This document shows positions 36,270 through 46,924 of a stretch of 64,000 nucleotides of DNA, piece by piece (position 1 is the stretch's first letter; each line of letters opens with the position of its first letter). The stretch spans positions 1,907,361 through 1,971,360 of the forward strand of contig JAQFVV010000206.1 of NCBI GenBank assembly GCA_028023455.1, read 5' to 3'. Both the position numbers and the translations under genes were made by a program. The stretch comes from Epiperipatus broadwayi (Eukaryota; Onychophora; Udeonychophora; Euonychophora; Peripatidae). The notes below the pieces were generated by a model. The model had not been told where the DNA came from. It was given only the letters and a program-made list of their open reading frames with translations, and searched no databases.

Positions 36270-36508
36270 AATATTTTTTTTTCATTATTCAAGTCAAAGC
36301 AGAAAAATTGAAACACAGCTGTGAATTAAAAAGTAAAGAAAAATCTAACTTTTTATATAAACCATGTGGCTGTGGGGCAGAAAATGCTTACTATTTACTA
36401 TTAAAATGTAGCAGTATTAATAATGATAGAAAAGAAATGGTGAAATTGAGATATATACTTATAATGAGGAAAAATATTGACAAAAAAGAGTTGATGGTTT
36501 TATTTTGA
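36270..36508 (+). pseudogene. LINE C-terminal fragment (Cys/His segment)
   Basis: Reads FLYKPCGCGAENAYYLLLKC and INNDRKEMVKL, matching in pattern the C-terminal Cys/His segment of the LINE at 19756 (CKLCKEGIENIRHLLIEC followed by ERVHIMKLW). It is a different, more diverged family on the + strand. No RT domain remains upstream, though purine-rich sequence from 35940 could be part of it. Confidence 0.55.
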
Positions 36509-36769
36509 GGTCAGGTGAGAAATAAAAAAGATATTAGAAATAAAGTAGTGGGAAAAAATCAAAAAGATTTTTGAAAAGTGAAATAGAAGCAAAAGAAATT
36601 AATAAGGATTTTATGAATACAATATATATATATATAATCCCAGAGTAAGAATAACAAATTTAGTAGGAAATATTATTTTTTGAAGATACAAAGAACATAG
36701 TGACTCAGATTTCAATTCACCCAATTTAATATACAAGTATATTTTTTTTTTAAAAAAGTAAGAATAATG

Positions 36770-37085
36770 TTGATTTAATGAATGCTTCAGTTTTCTTTGA
36801 TCATGAAAAAACATATAAATTTAAATTTGATTTTGAAAGTGTGAAAATTCTTCATGAAGAGAGAAACTATAATAAAAGAAAAATTAAGGAGGCAATTTTT
36901 ATAAATAGAAATAAAATGCATTTAATTAATAGACAAGCTGCTAACATTAAAATACAGGATTCATGGGATTTGAATTGATGATGTTTGCTTCCATGGTTTT
37001 TTTTTTTAATTTAATGGCAGTTGAGGCAGGTTTAAGAAATTAACTGAAAGTACTTCTGCAGATTTAAAGACTGTTTTTAATAGTT
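36770..37085 (+). pseudogene. PLE 3' fragment, end of GIY-YIG region plus 3' UTR
   Basis: An open frame (36778-36978) reads MNASVFFDHEKTYKFKFDF, ILHEERNYNKRKIKEAIFIN and INRQAANIKIQDSWDLN. The same C-terminal sequence in broken form is found at 54460-54665, and weaker at 9.4 and 11.5 kb, so this is the cleanest copy of that PLE family's C terminus. The following 110 bp (GGCAGTTGAGGCAGG ... CTGCAGATT) match the 3' untranslated end of the 52555-54775 element. The catalytic GIY-YIG half is missing. Confidence 0.75.
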
Positions 37086-38502
37086 TATTACCATTAAAAT
37101 TATTATTTTTATTATAATTACAGTTTTGTTTTAATTAATGGGGCATTTTATTTATATTAAGTATAATATATATGAATTAAATGCTGTTCTAATTTATATA
37201 ACCCAAACACAGTTAATTAGGAATGTAAATCCTTTTACTTATTGAATCTATTCATTAATATTAATATAATAATGGCAGTACATTTACATTTGCCATCATC
37301 AACATCCTTTATGCCTGGCAGTCCTCAACACATTTAAAATAATAACAAGACTGGGGTAATCTGTTAGTATTCTAGTCAGCTTATTGACCTTCAGGAGACA
37401 AGATCCTGGGAATAAGATGTCCCCCACTGGTTTCTTCCACTGCTTCATTTTGGTAACATAGTTGCCTGGAAGACAATCGGAAAATCTGAATAGTGGGTGG
37501 GTGTATTGTCTGTTTAATATTGCCTATGTAAATTTAATTAGTATTTTAACTCATACTAATTAAATTTACTCCAATATCTGATTTTCTTTCTGATAAAAAT
37601 TACTGTACACAATATGTTTTAATTAAATATGTTATATTACAGCAATTCGATTAATCTGATTCCAGTTATTTATTATTTATCTACTTATTTATTTCCTGTC
37701 TGTAAATTAATTTCATAACTTAAAATACATAATTTCAATATAAAGTAATAATAGTTAACACTTACTATAAATTATTTTGTAGAATTGTATAACATTAACA
37801 AAGTGGACTTCTGATAAAAGATATTTATTTGTAATGACTTATCCAATAAAGATGTAGATATCACACTATATATAATAATTAGTTGTTTGTTTCAATCTTA
37901 TTTAGATTGATTACATCAAATATATGTCTATATCAACATTGTGGACAAATAATTTTTATATTGCACATTTGACCATTGTATATATATCAGACTATTTTTA
38001 TACATCTCAATACATGATTAAAAAATCATGTGATTTTAATAATAATGGATTTAAATATATATATATTATTTGTTTATGCATAGTTGTTTACTTATTTTGT
38101 TTTGTTAATTCTATCATTATATTTTTATAAATTATTTATATTATAAAACATAATTATTTCTCTACACAACTGTTTGTTAATTTTTCAAACAAAAAAATAA
38201 ATAAAATATTTATTACTATAAAATAGCAGCTGATTGGGTAAATTATCTATGAAAAAGATTGTTAATGTATAGTTGCTATTTTTTATGAGATATGGAAATA
38301 ACTTTTAATTTTTGATTAATATCGTTTAGTTTTATTTTCTGACGAAAACCAAGTCTTCTTGGAATATTAAAAAAAAAAAAAAACAGTTGTATAGACAAGC
38401 GTTTGTATTTTGTTTTTTGTTTTTTTATTTATATGTATATATTTTCATTAATTAGTTTATATATTTTTATTGTAATATATATGCATTTTAATCTTAATTT
38501 AG
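37086..38502. other. Intron sequence, nothing recognised
   Basis: A/T-rich apart from a higher-complexity patch at about 37290-37510 with no assignable coding or repeat identity. Confidence 0.4.
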
Positions 38503-38579
38503 TTGTCAGCAATACATCCTGTAATATGAAAATTAGATATCGAAGAAGACCAAAAATATGCGTAGATAATCATTCAGAT
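38503..38579 (+). CDS. Alpha2/delta calcium-channel subunit gene, exon with RYRRRPKIC
   Basis: A 77-nt exon after the acceptor CTTAATTTAG and before the donor GAT|GTAAGC. Its first two bases (TT) join the G carried from the 24030-24136 exon to give Val, then SNTSCNMKIRYRRRPKICVD and NHSD, ending in phase 0. In vertebrate alpha2/delta the corresponding sequence is a Cys-containing stretch, then R-Y-R-R-x-P-x-x-C-x-D. A second AG six bases downstream (TTGTCAG) would put the frame into an early stop, which supports the chosen acceptor. Introns on both sides contain repeats. Confidence 0.85.
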
Positions 38580-38630
38580 GTAAGCATTTTAATATTTTCT
38601 AATATGGTTTAAAAACTAAGTATAGTTGTC

Positions 38631-39082
38631 ATTCCTGCATAAATACTATATCTTATATTGTGGAGTGAAGTATTCATTTATTATTTAACACTCGCAGTAG
38701 AAGCATGCACAATTAGCTTGAAAAGGCTGATCTTTGAATGTATACAATTGTATGCATAGTGTCATATAAAAATAAATGCTTATTTACTTATAATTAAGTT
38801 TCACTTAGAGTGACGTTTAGTAAATTCTAGACAATTTCACCGACATCATTCATTCCAACATCGTAGATAGTAATTTAAAGTGAGAATTCTACTCTCACGC
38901 TTTACTCAACAGTACTTCAGATTTGCTCATATAAAAGAATTTGAGTCGTAGGAATAAGAGGATTCCTTTTATTCCTGCATAAATACTATATCTTGTATTG
39001 TGGAGTGAAGTATTCATTTATTATTTAACACTCGCAGTAGACGCATGCACAATTAGCTTAAAAAGCTGATCTTTGAATGTAT
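38631..39082. repeat. 112-bp direct repeat flanking 228 bp (TRIM-like layout)
   Basis: ATTCCTGCATAAATACTATA starts both copies (38631 and 38971), which stay nearly identical to TGATCTTTGAATGTAT (38743 and 39082): a 340-bp period with few differences. The copies begin TG after the common ATTCC. The middle is unique, with a GGAATAAGAGGATT purine stretch just before the second copy. It could be a small terminally repeated retroelement or a 1.3-unit tandem repeat. No target duplication was found. Confidence 0.7.
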
Positions 39083-39504
39083 TTTAAGTAATTTGTAAAT
39101 TTCTGGATTCTATTAAGTTATTAATCTTTTCTATATTTTTTCTTTTATATAATCTCTAACTCATAGTTCTCACTTTTTTATTTCATTTTGTGTTTATGTC
39201 TTTTTGTTTTGGGTTTAGTTTTTTAAATCCAAAATCTCCTTAGACAGGAATACATCTAATTTTTTTTATAAATGTATTTATTCAGCAATCTTGACATTTT
39301 TTTCTGATTATAATATTAATAAATTATGAAAATTTCACTGAAATATAGTAAACTATGTACAATTATAACAATGTTTCTTACCCAGAGAAAATATTAAACA
39401 CATCAAATATAATCTTAAAGCATTTTCAGAACTGAGCAGACTTTTCAAAGTCAAACATTACAGTCACCTTTGAGAATGCTGCTTGTCTCTCAAATGCTTT
39501 AAAG

Positions 39505-39859
39505 CAGTGGTAGTACGACCCCGCATGCGACATTGGGGTAACATGCTGACCCAAAATTTAAAAAATCAATAATCTAATTCTAATTGCTCAAAAACTAAGA
39601 CTAGGTAATATTAAAAATTAGGAAGATGTTAATTTATTTTTTATTTTATATAAAATAAACATAAGTGTCAATACAAGTACAATAAACTGAAAATCAATTA
39701 TTTAGTTACCAAAATATTAGACTGAAATATCGACTAGTATTAATCATTTATAACTAGTTAAATTAATCAATTAAATTTATTTACAATTATTTCATTCATC
39801 TTGCCACGCCAAGGTAATTTTTCGCGACCCCAAACCGACACGTAGATTGAATACCACCA
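39505..39859. mobile_element. hAT-like MITE
   Basis: A 355-bp element starting CAGTGGTAGTACGACCCC and ending with the inverse-type sequence GACCCCAAAC ... TACCACCA. CAGTGGT-type termini and internal GGGGTCGCG/CGACCCC blocks are common in hAT transposons. CTTTAAAG (39497-39504) and CTTTAAAT (39860-39867) form an 8-bp target duplication with one mismatch, the length expected for hAT. No transposase. Confidence 0.75.
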
Positions 39860-40202
39860 CTTTAAATTTATATTTAATGTTCTTAACAATTTCTTTGCAT
39901 AAGAAGTATTGCTACTATGGCATATAGCTCCAGTATAATAATAAAATGACTTTTAAAAAATTTATTGAACTAAGCCTTTTTTCTAAAACAATTCTAGTTG
40001 ATGGGGGGGGGGGAGGAAAAGAAAAGATTATTATCTAAATTCATAAAATGCATTGCAATAATTAACTAATTCAAATAAATAATATATAATTAGTTTCAGC
40101 TTTATTAACTATGGTTTAACATTTCTTTGTAATTAGCTGTAATTTTGTTTGCATAGGCAAACTGTATATTGATTTTTCAGATTTCTTTTCTTTTTTTTTT
40201 AG

Positions 40203-40307
40203 GAAAATTCCTCAATCTGTGCAGCTTGTTCTGTGGATATACCATCCTTAGTAATGCTTTTAATCAACACTGTTGTATTACTTGCCTTAACATTAGTATC
40301 CCACTGA
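40203..40307 (+). CDS. Alpha2/delta calcium-channel subunit gene, last coding exon with GPI-type tail
   Basis: The acceptor is a long pyrimidine tract, CTTTTCTTTTTTTTTTAG. From the phase-0 end of the previous exon the frame reads ENSSICAACSVD, then IPSLVMLLINTVVLLALTLV and SH before TGA at 40305-40307. A short polar Cys-containing segment followed by about 20 hydrophobic residues at the extreme C terminus is what alpha2/delta proteins have; in them it serves as a GPI-attachment signal or a membrane anchor. Small residues (Ala-Ala-Cys-Ser) just before the hydrophobic stretch are possible attachment sites (inference). NSS is a potential N-glycosylation site. Confidence 0.85.
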   Translation, partial: ENSSICAACSVDIPSLVMLLINTVVLLALTLVSH

Positions 40308-40640
40308 TGATGAACCTGCAATGCAGGCTTGAACTTTATAAATTGATTACATGAAAGACAGTTAGGATGAAAGCAATGGAGAAACTACAGAATTTTTGCT
40401 GTATTTTATAGGTTTTGGTTAGCACTTCTCTTTTTTAATTTTAACATGTTTGATATCAACCTCTAATAAAATGCAGTTGTGTCACATTGCACAAATCACA
40501 TGGGTATGGGAAGGTGCAGAATGGATGCAGGAAAAATCAAGGAAGATAATTAAAATGGGTTTATTGTGTAAACAGTCTGGAGCATCATTTAAAGTGCCTA
40601 GGATTCATATTAAAACCTATAATTAATAAAATTATACGTT
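40308..40640 (+). other. Probable 3' UTR of the alpha2/delta gene
   Basis: Sequence after the stop codon. AATAAA polyadenylation-type hexamers occur at 40465-40470 and 40625-40630; which one is used, if either, cannot be told. A small hairpin CCTGCAATGCAGG lies 8 bases after the stop. Confidence 0.4.
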
Positions 40641-41935
40641 GCATCTGAATTGCATTAATAGATGACTTTTTTTTCCCAAAAAAAAAACACCTTCTCCATT
40701 GCTCTTGTTGGAACCTTTTTTCAAGTCACCCAGGCCAGTGCAGTTTTATGAACTATTTTTGAAAGTTGCTATGCTTCTGGCAAGATTGTTAGATATTCAC
40801 ATTTTTTAAAAATAAAAATTACCACCATACCTTTGTGAGTTATTTTAAATATCAAATATTGAGGAAGTAGACCAGTGAAGAGAAGGATAAAAGTGAAATT
40901 ACTTAATAGCATCTCCTCAATATTTTTTTTTACTTTTTTTATTTTGTCTCATTTTGATATTGTTTTAAAATTATTGCTTGTCTTTTTCTTGTTCTATAAA
41001 CATATTTGTTGTCTTTTTTAATGTGCGCATAATATTTTATGTTTAAATGGCACTTGACGATATATATATTAAAGAAAATGAAAATGAGCTTTATAATAAA
41101 AAGAAAAGCAGGCCCTTTTCTGTAACAACTGTTTGGTATAAGATTTGTACTGTGTTTATATTGGTTGTAAAATATCTAATTTAGATATATGTGTGTTTGT
41201 GTGATAAGGACAATTTGATCAATAAGAGATTACACTTAATAACCAAAAATGTGAATAATACTTAAACGTATTGGGGATTATATTTACTAAATTTATCAAT
41301 ACATATAAATATTCTCCAATATATTTAAGTATCGAAAATATGTCTTTGCCACAAAATTATGACTTCTTTTGAGAAAATTATTTATTATATGTTTTCTTAT
41401 TTATAAATAATTAATAAAAACAATAAATAAAGAAATACTGTACAATTCAAAATGTGTTGACATTGTCCAAGAAATAAAGAAGTCCTTATTAAAAGTAATG
41501 CAATATGATATTTAGACAAGAATGTTGATATAATTGAGGTAATATGTAAATTCAATTTAAATATTTCTTTAGTAAATGTTACGTTTACCTATGATATTTT
41601 ATAAACAATTTAAAAATTTATTCAATTATTTCTTATTACATTTTTGCCTTCACAATTAAATTACTAAGTTCATTTCGACTTTTATGCTTTTTTATGATTA
41701 TTTTTAATAAATTATTTATTTTAGATTATGCTTATTACAGTAACCAGTAACAATTTGAAATTATGCATAATTTTTTTTTATTGTAATAAATAATAAAACT
41801 TGTTATTTTTATTAATTGTATAATATTAAATGATTATTCATAATCTCATAAATAATACCTAAATTAATCAAATAGAATATAATATATTGCTAATTTCAAA
41901 AGCATGCAAATAACTTACTACTGCCTTGAATACAT
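40641..41935. other. A+T-rich downstream flank, nothing recognised
   Basis: No open frame or element boundary supported between the gene and the hammerhead element. Confidence 0.45.
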
Positions 41936-41948
41936 AACATTTAAGATT

Positions 41949-42564
41949 AAACCAGCAAGCACCACATGATCACATCTCCAATATTAGCACATAATTGTTT
42001 ATAAACAAAGCAAAGCAAAACTCCATATAGTAGTGCCACCTGTGCTAAACACAGTAATACATGTTTAGCACAGATGGCACTACTATATGGAGTTTTGCTT
42101 TGCTTTATTTATAAACAATTATGTGCTAGTATTGGAGATGTGATCATGTGATGCTTGCTGGTTTAACACCAATCCTGCCTAATAAGGTAGTGGTGGCTAT
42201 GGTTGTTAAAGAACCAAAGACACCAAAATGTATGGGTGCTGTTCAGACCCATAGGACTATATAGGCTATTGAGTTTAGATTAAAAATATTTTTTGTGTTT
42301 TCAATTTTATGCTCATAGTTTTGTAGTTAAGTAGAGATAAAAGGTGGTTGCTAGAGGGTCGCATTAGATCCTAAGATCTAGATGCAGTGCTCTCAGATCC
42401 AAAGCTCCTCACTGACGAAGGCCACAAGCCAGAAACTAGTCTGGGGATGTTGGATGAGTTGGCATTAGATAGGGATTTTATGCACAAGCCTTCTGGCATC
42501 CATTGATTACTCTGTTTAGCACAGGTGGCACTACTATATGGAGTTTTGCTTTGCTTTATTTATA
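41949..42564 (+). mobile_element. Retrozyme-like or PLE-derived element with hammerhead ribozyme and 13-bp target duplication
   Basis: The 13-mer AACATTTAAGATT flanks the element exactly (41936-41948 and 42565-42577), so both ends are fixed. The first 110 bp (from AAACCAGCAAGCACC) are the inverted copy of 42064-42168. A forward unit then begins at TTTAGCACAGATGGCAC (42064), and the same sequence starts again at 42515, a 451-bp period, so the element is an inverted partial copy followed by 1.1 direct units. A hammerhead ribozyme lies near the end of the unit. No protein is encoded. A long duplication points to reverse transcription with staggered cleavage, as for PLEs, LINEs and retrozymes. 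A truncated relative is at 13958-14105. Confidence 0.85.
42397..42455 (+). ncRNA. Type I hammerhead ribozyme, 451-bp family
   Basis: Core CTGACGA (42412-42418) and GAAA (42432-42435) flank stem II GGC/GCC with a CACAA loop; an A-A mismatch sits at its base. Stem III is minimal: A-U and C-G closed by a 2-nt loop (GAAAC TA GTC), and cleavage is predicted after GTC at 42441. Stem I has an inner helix TCCTCA (42406-42411) with TGGGGA (42442-42447), a small internal loop, and a perfect outer helix ATCCAA (42397-42402) with TTGGAT (42450-42455). Hammerheads with very short stem III are known from PLEs and animal retrozymes and cleave best as dimers. Confidence 0.88.
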
Positions 42565-42577
42565 AACATTTAAGATT

Positions 42578-44044
42578 GTAATCATATTACAGAATATTCT
42601 CATTACAAATACGTTACTCAGAATTACTTTTGCAGGCTGCCTCATAACGAATCATTCAATAAATTTACAAACAATTTTACTTTTCATTTATCAATTCTCA
42701 TTCATTAAGTCTGACAAAAGGTGAATTCCCTATTTTTTATCTGACTTTCAACCATATATATTGTATATATGGCTTGATTAATTTGTGAACTAAGATCGCC
42801 GCTAATAATAAACTTCAATCTTTATGGATATCAATGTTCATTTATTTACAATATTTACGGTTGGAGGATAGATAAAAGAAGGATTTCTTTTTTTTTTCAG
42901 ATTGAATGAATGGGCTTTGATAAATGAAAAGTAAAATTATTTGCAAGTTTACTAAATGTCTCGTTATCAGACTACCTGCAAAAATCATTCTGAGAAATGT
43001 ATTTGGAAGGAACATGTTCTGTGATATGATTAGAATATAAAATGTTCATCTAATATAATCTTAAGTATTTTTAAGAAATAATTGTGAAATAACAACTATT
43101 ATTTATTTCAGAAGTGCTGGATTAAGGCATAGGTTTTAACGTTTAATGCTTAGGAATCTTAACTATTTAGGAGGTCTCCAAAAAATACGTGAAAATTGAA
43201 AAAGTTATTTCATTTGTGATTGCTAAATCTAAGAGTGTACATTCTCTAAATTATTTATTTTAAAAAAGATTTATATATATGTAGAAATCACACTGCATAT
43301 ATATTGTACAGTCTATGTACATATCCTATCATATTTTGTTACGTCATACAGAATTTATAATGTGAATAGTTGGTGTTTTTTGTCTTGTATAATATTTTTT
43401 ATTGTTTTGAAATCAGAAATTAGTGTTTACTACTGTGACATTATTATATCTTATATATGATTAATTTTTTAATACTAATTTAAAGACAATGTTCTTGAAA
43501 ATTTACAGCTTATTTAAGTTTTGGACAAATTTGTTTCCAAACATTACATACCAAACAAATATTTAAATTTAATTGTAGTTAGCTTTGTAAAAATAAATTT
43601 ATTTTTTCTTTAAGTTTTTTTTTTTTTTTTAAATATTACTGGGAAGTGATGGTCTCGTTGTACCTATAGCTCAGGAAGTAAAAATATCACAAAATTTATA
43701 TCCAGATTACTACTAAATCTTAATCAGGCCCTCAATGTATAAACAACAAATAAAGGCCATTAGATAAAAGTTAATCAGCATGTGGGTTTAAATATACTTA
43801 TATTTATATTTTAAAAAATTTGTACTAATATAAATATTTTACATTTAACTTTTTTAAAAACATATTTGTACTGAATATAAAAGATAAATACTTAGATTTA
43901 ACACAATGATAGCCTTTTTAAAGTTAATTCTTTCCACAATATTAAATTACATTTACCTTCTAGTTAACTAGCTTTAAATTAAAATAATTAACTTGAATGG
44001 ACTTCTGGGAAAAGTTTCCTCCAATATATCTTGCAGTCAGTTCA
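42578..44044. other. A+T-rich spacer, no gene seen
   Basis: No coding sequence, element end or clear repeat noticed. Confidence 0.45.
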
Positions 44045-44228
44045 TTAATTATAAATAAAAAGATATTTAGTAACATACATAGTATTCATATATATATATA
44101 AAAAACAAAAAACAAGTTAAAAACTTGCTAACGCTTGTATTTATGTCAACAGATGGCGTTCTACCAAAAACATCGTCAAGCTTATGTTTACATAAACGTC
44201 AGAGCATGCATTCACTATCTCTAACTTT

Positions 44229-44288
44229 AATTCCACTTTCAGATCATGATTTCAAGCTATTTGCTATCATCAGTGAAAGACAGGAATT
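44229..44288 (-). ncRNA. Type I hammerhead ribozyme, 398-bp family, unit 1
   Basis: On the - strand: CTGATGA, stem II AGC/GCT with an AAATA loop (U-U at the base), GAAA, then stem III UC-AU-GA closing onto an AUC cleavage triplet. Inner stem I is TTTCA upstream with TGAAA downstream, extended to six pairs (CTTTCA with TGAAAG), and after an internal loop the outer helix AATTCC pairs with GGAATT. All catalytic-core residues are present. Confidence 0.87.
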
Positions 44289-44626
44289 TTAGAAACTAGA
44301 TCTAAACACAAACTCTGAGCATTTATGAAACAGTTTCTATTCAGCTTGCAAGCGTTAATCTTTTAGACACGTAATGTCTTCAAACTCAGCATAGCAAGCC
44401 AGATAGCTACATGGGTCTGATCTCAGTTCAGCATCACACATAGTAGAAGCCTCTGCAATATATATCATTGCTAGAAAGACCTCAAAGGTACATTTATGAA
44501 AAACAAAAAACAAGTTAAAAACTTGCTAACGCTTGTATTTATGTCAACAGATGGCGTTCTACCAAAAACACCATCAAGCATATGTTTACATAAACGTCAG
44601 AGCATTCATTCACTATCTCTAACTTT

Positions 44627-44686
44627 AATTCCACTTTCAGATCATGATTTCAAGCTATTTGCTATCATCAGTGAAAGACAGGAATT
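44627..44686 (-). ncRNA. Type I hammerhead ribozyme, 398-bp family, unit 2
   Basis: Identical in core and stems to the unit-1 motif 398 bp away. Two complete hammerheads in tandem would release a circularisable or linear 398-nt monomer RNA from a transcript of the - strand. Confidence 0.87.
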
Positions 44687-45149
44687 TTAGAAACTAGATC
44701 TAAACACAAACTCTTAGCGTTTATAAAACAGTTTCTATTCAGCTTGCAAGCGTGAATCTTTTAGACACGTAATGTCTTCAAACTCAGCATAGCAAGCCAG
44801 ATAGCTACATGGGTCTGATCTCAGTTCAGCATCACCACATAGTAGCAAATAGCTTGAAATCATGATCTGAAAGTGGAATTAAAGTTAGAGATAGTGAATG
44901 CATGCTCTGACATTTATGTAAACATACACTTGATGGTGTTTTTGGTAGAATGTCATATATATATATGAATACTATGTATGTTATTAAATATCTTTTTATT
45001 TATAAATATTAAATATATGTAGTGTATTAAATGAAAATATAAATATAGATACATTTTAGAAATATTTCTATATAATTGAATACATTTGTGGAACAGTATT
45101 TATGTGTTTAAGTGTGTATATATATATTCTTTTAAATAATCAAATACTA

Positions 45150-46900
45150 TCAAATAAATTGAAATATAAACAAACACCCTCATATATAAATTAATTTAAT
45201 ACCATCAAATTGTACACATTCTAGTTAAAATCTTTTCAAGAAGGCATTTTTAAAATATTCATCATGTGACAAAATACACTTTAGTGGTTATCACTAAAAT
45301 TTAACCCTTTTTTTTTAAAAAAAATTTTTTACAAAACTTAATCCTATGCCTATATCAGTTATACCTCTTTTATTATTACTTTTTTTACATGTATATGTTA
45401 TTCATTGTTTTCTTTGTCACTTTATCTTTAATTAAATAAACAACTCATTAACTCCTCTGCACTCTGCTAACATTCTGACAGATGTCTTGTTCTCACTAGA
45501 TTTAAGCTTTCAACTTTTATTTTAATATTAAACCATTATCACTTATCAGAATATAATAAATTTCACCTTATTCAATAGATATTTTTGTTTAAAATTAAAT
45601 AAATTTTAAAAAATCCTATTTGATTTTCAGAATTATGTAAAAATTAGATTTTAATTGAAACAAAATGCTATCCCATCATCAAATTTCAGGTGGAGCCAAT
45701 TCAATTTTCAAAATGAACAAAATCTTTTTATTAAATGTTTGTTTTAAAAATCTGAATGAATTATTTTTAATATATACTAAATCTATTAATTTATGCTTTA
45801 AACGTTTAAAAAATTTTTGTAATTTTTGCGATATCACTAAATATTATGTCTGCTGATGACATCATTTCTAGATAGTTGTATTTCCCATGGCTGTAATCTC
45901 TATGATAACAATATTCAGAAGAATATATTTTTTTATATTTAAAAATAATCATAAACTTTCCAAAAAAAATGAAGTTTTTAGACCATTGTAATATTTTTTC
46001 AAAATAATCTTACAAAGTTCGAGATCATCGAATATACAATGACTAGGAATCAATGTGTAGTTTCAGTTACTTTGAAATTCCCACTTATTCAATTTTCATG
46101 ACATCTTTTGAACTTTTTTTTTGAAATTAAAATATTAAAAAAGAAATATATGTGAATTTTAAAGCTGTAAAAAAAATAGAAACAATTTAATAAAGGTAGA
46201 AAAACACAAATTTAATTTCTAGATTTCTCAGAAATGTGAGTCTATCACTTGGATAAATAGCTCAGTTAAACAATATATTTATCTTTTTATACACATTCAA
46301 ATACTTCTATATACTTTTACAGCTTACAATTGTTTAATAGTGATTACTCTCCCTCCCCACCCAAATTTATAGTAGCATTTACTATATTTATATATTTACT
46401 CACATTCTATTGTATATATAATGTTTATACTATTTTATTTCTTTTAAATTTTTACTATATACTTAATTATCTGTGTATTTTTACTATAAATTATGTGCCC
46501 AGTTTCTAAATAATGATTATATAGTTCAGACTTTTTATCTTTGCTTTTTATTGCTCAATTGTACTGCTTAGCTCTTTCACTTTTCCTCAACTATTCAACA
46601 TATATCTTATTGCCTTTGTCACAAGTAATCATATAAATAATTTCTATTTTATTACTATTACCAATTATTTTTGTATGACATAACCATTTTGTTAATGACT
46701 TACTATTTTTCCATCCTAAATTTACTTCAATATCCAACTTATCATTAATTAATACATTATATACTTTTTTAAAATATTGTAACAAAATTCATTTTTTAAC
46801 TTTTTACATTTACCTGTTTTTATCTTCTCTATACTTACTATTACTAATCTTAAATTTTATTAATTACCTTTCTATTATACCAATCTTAATACATCCCTTC
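45150..46900 (-). pseudogene. Palindromic PLE, inverted (5') part
   Basis: On the - strand the frame 46785-46591 reads KSLTKWLCHTKIIG and EIIYMITCDKGNKIYV, followed in another frame by LYNHYLETGHI. This is a GIY-YIG domain of PLE type (Y...C.KG.KIYV, then a GH.I block). The segment 45150-45455 is the inverted copy of the PLE 3' end at 48835-49095. Between them (about 45460-46475) lies sequence not shared with the forward copy, so this arm is interrupted or rearranged. Confidence 0.65.
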
Positions 46901-46924
46901 TCAATTGCTAACTTATGATTATAG

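Larger units (their letters stand above)
44045..45012 (-). mobile_element. Tandem hammerhead repeat (398-bp unit) with inverted 5' copy
   Basis: Two direct units with a 398-bp period (landmark AACAAGTTAAAAACTTGC at 44111 and 44509) are more than 95 percent alike by eye. To their right a partial unit lies in opposite orientation (44843-45012), and the leftmost 55 bp (GATATTTAGTAACATACATA) are mirrored at the far right (TATGTATGTTATTAAATATC), so the whole block is bounded by an inverted repeat. Each direct unit carries a hammerhead on the - strand, so the element reads right to left with the inverted part at its 5' end. No protein-coding capacity. Confidence 0.85.

Noticed and set aside
38503-38510. 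Alternative acceptor at TTGTCAG for the 38503-38579 exon
   Set aside because: It would shift the frame relative to the previous exon and lead to an early stop; the TTTAG acceptor keeps phase and gives the conserved block.
40302-40345. CTGATGA directly at the alpha2/delta stop codon with a CCTGCAATGCAGG hairpin and GAAC
   Set aside because: The third strand reads GAAC rather than GAAA, and the flanks do not form stem I or a stem III with a cleavage triplet. The location is explained by coding sequence.
44496-44690. 64-codon open frame
   Set aside because: Lies entirely within a non-coding hammerhead repeat unit and is not kept open in the other unit.
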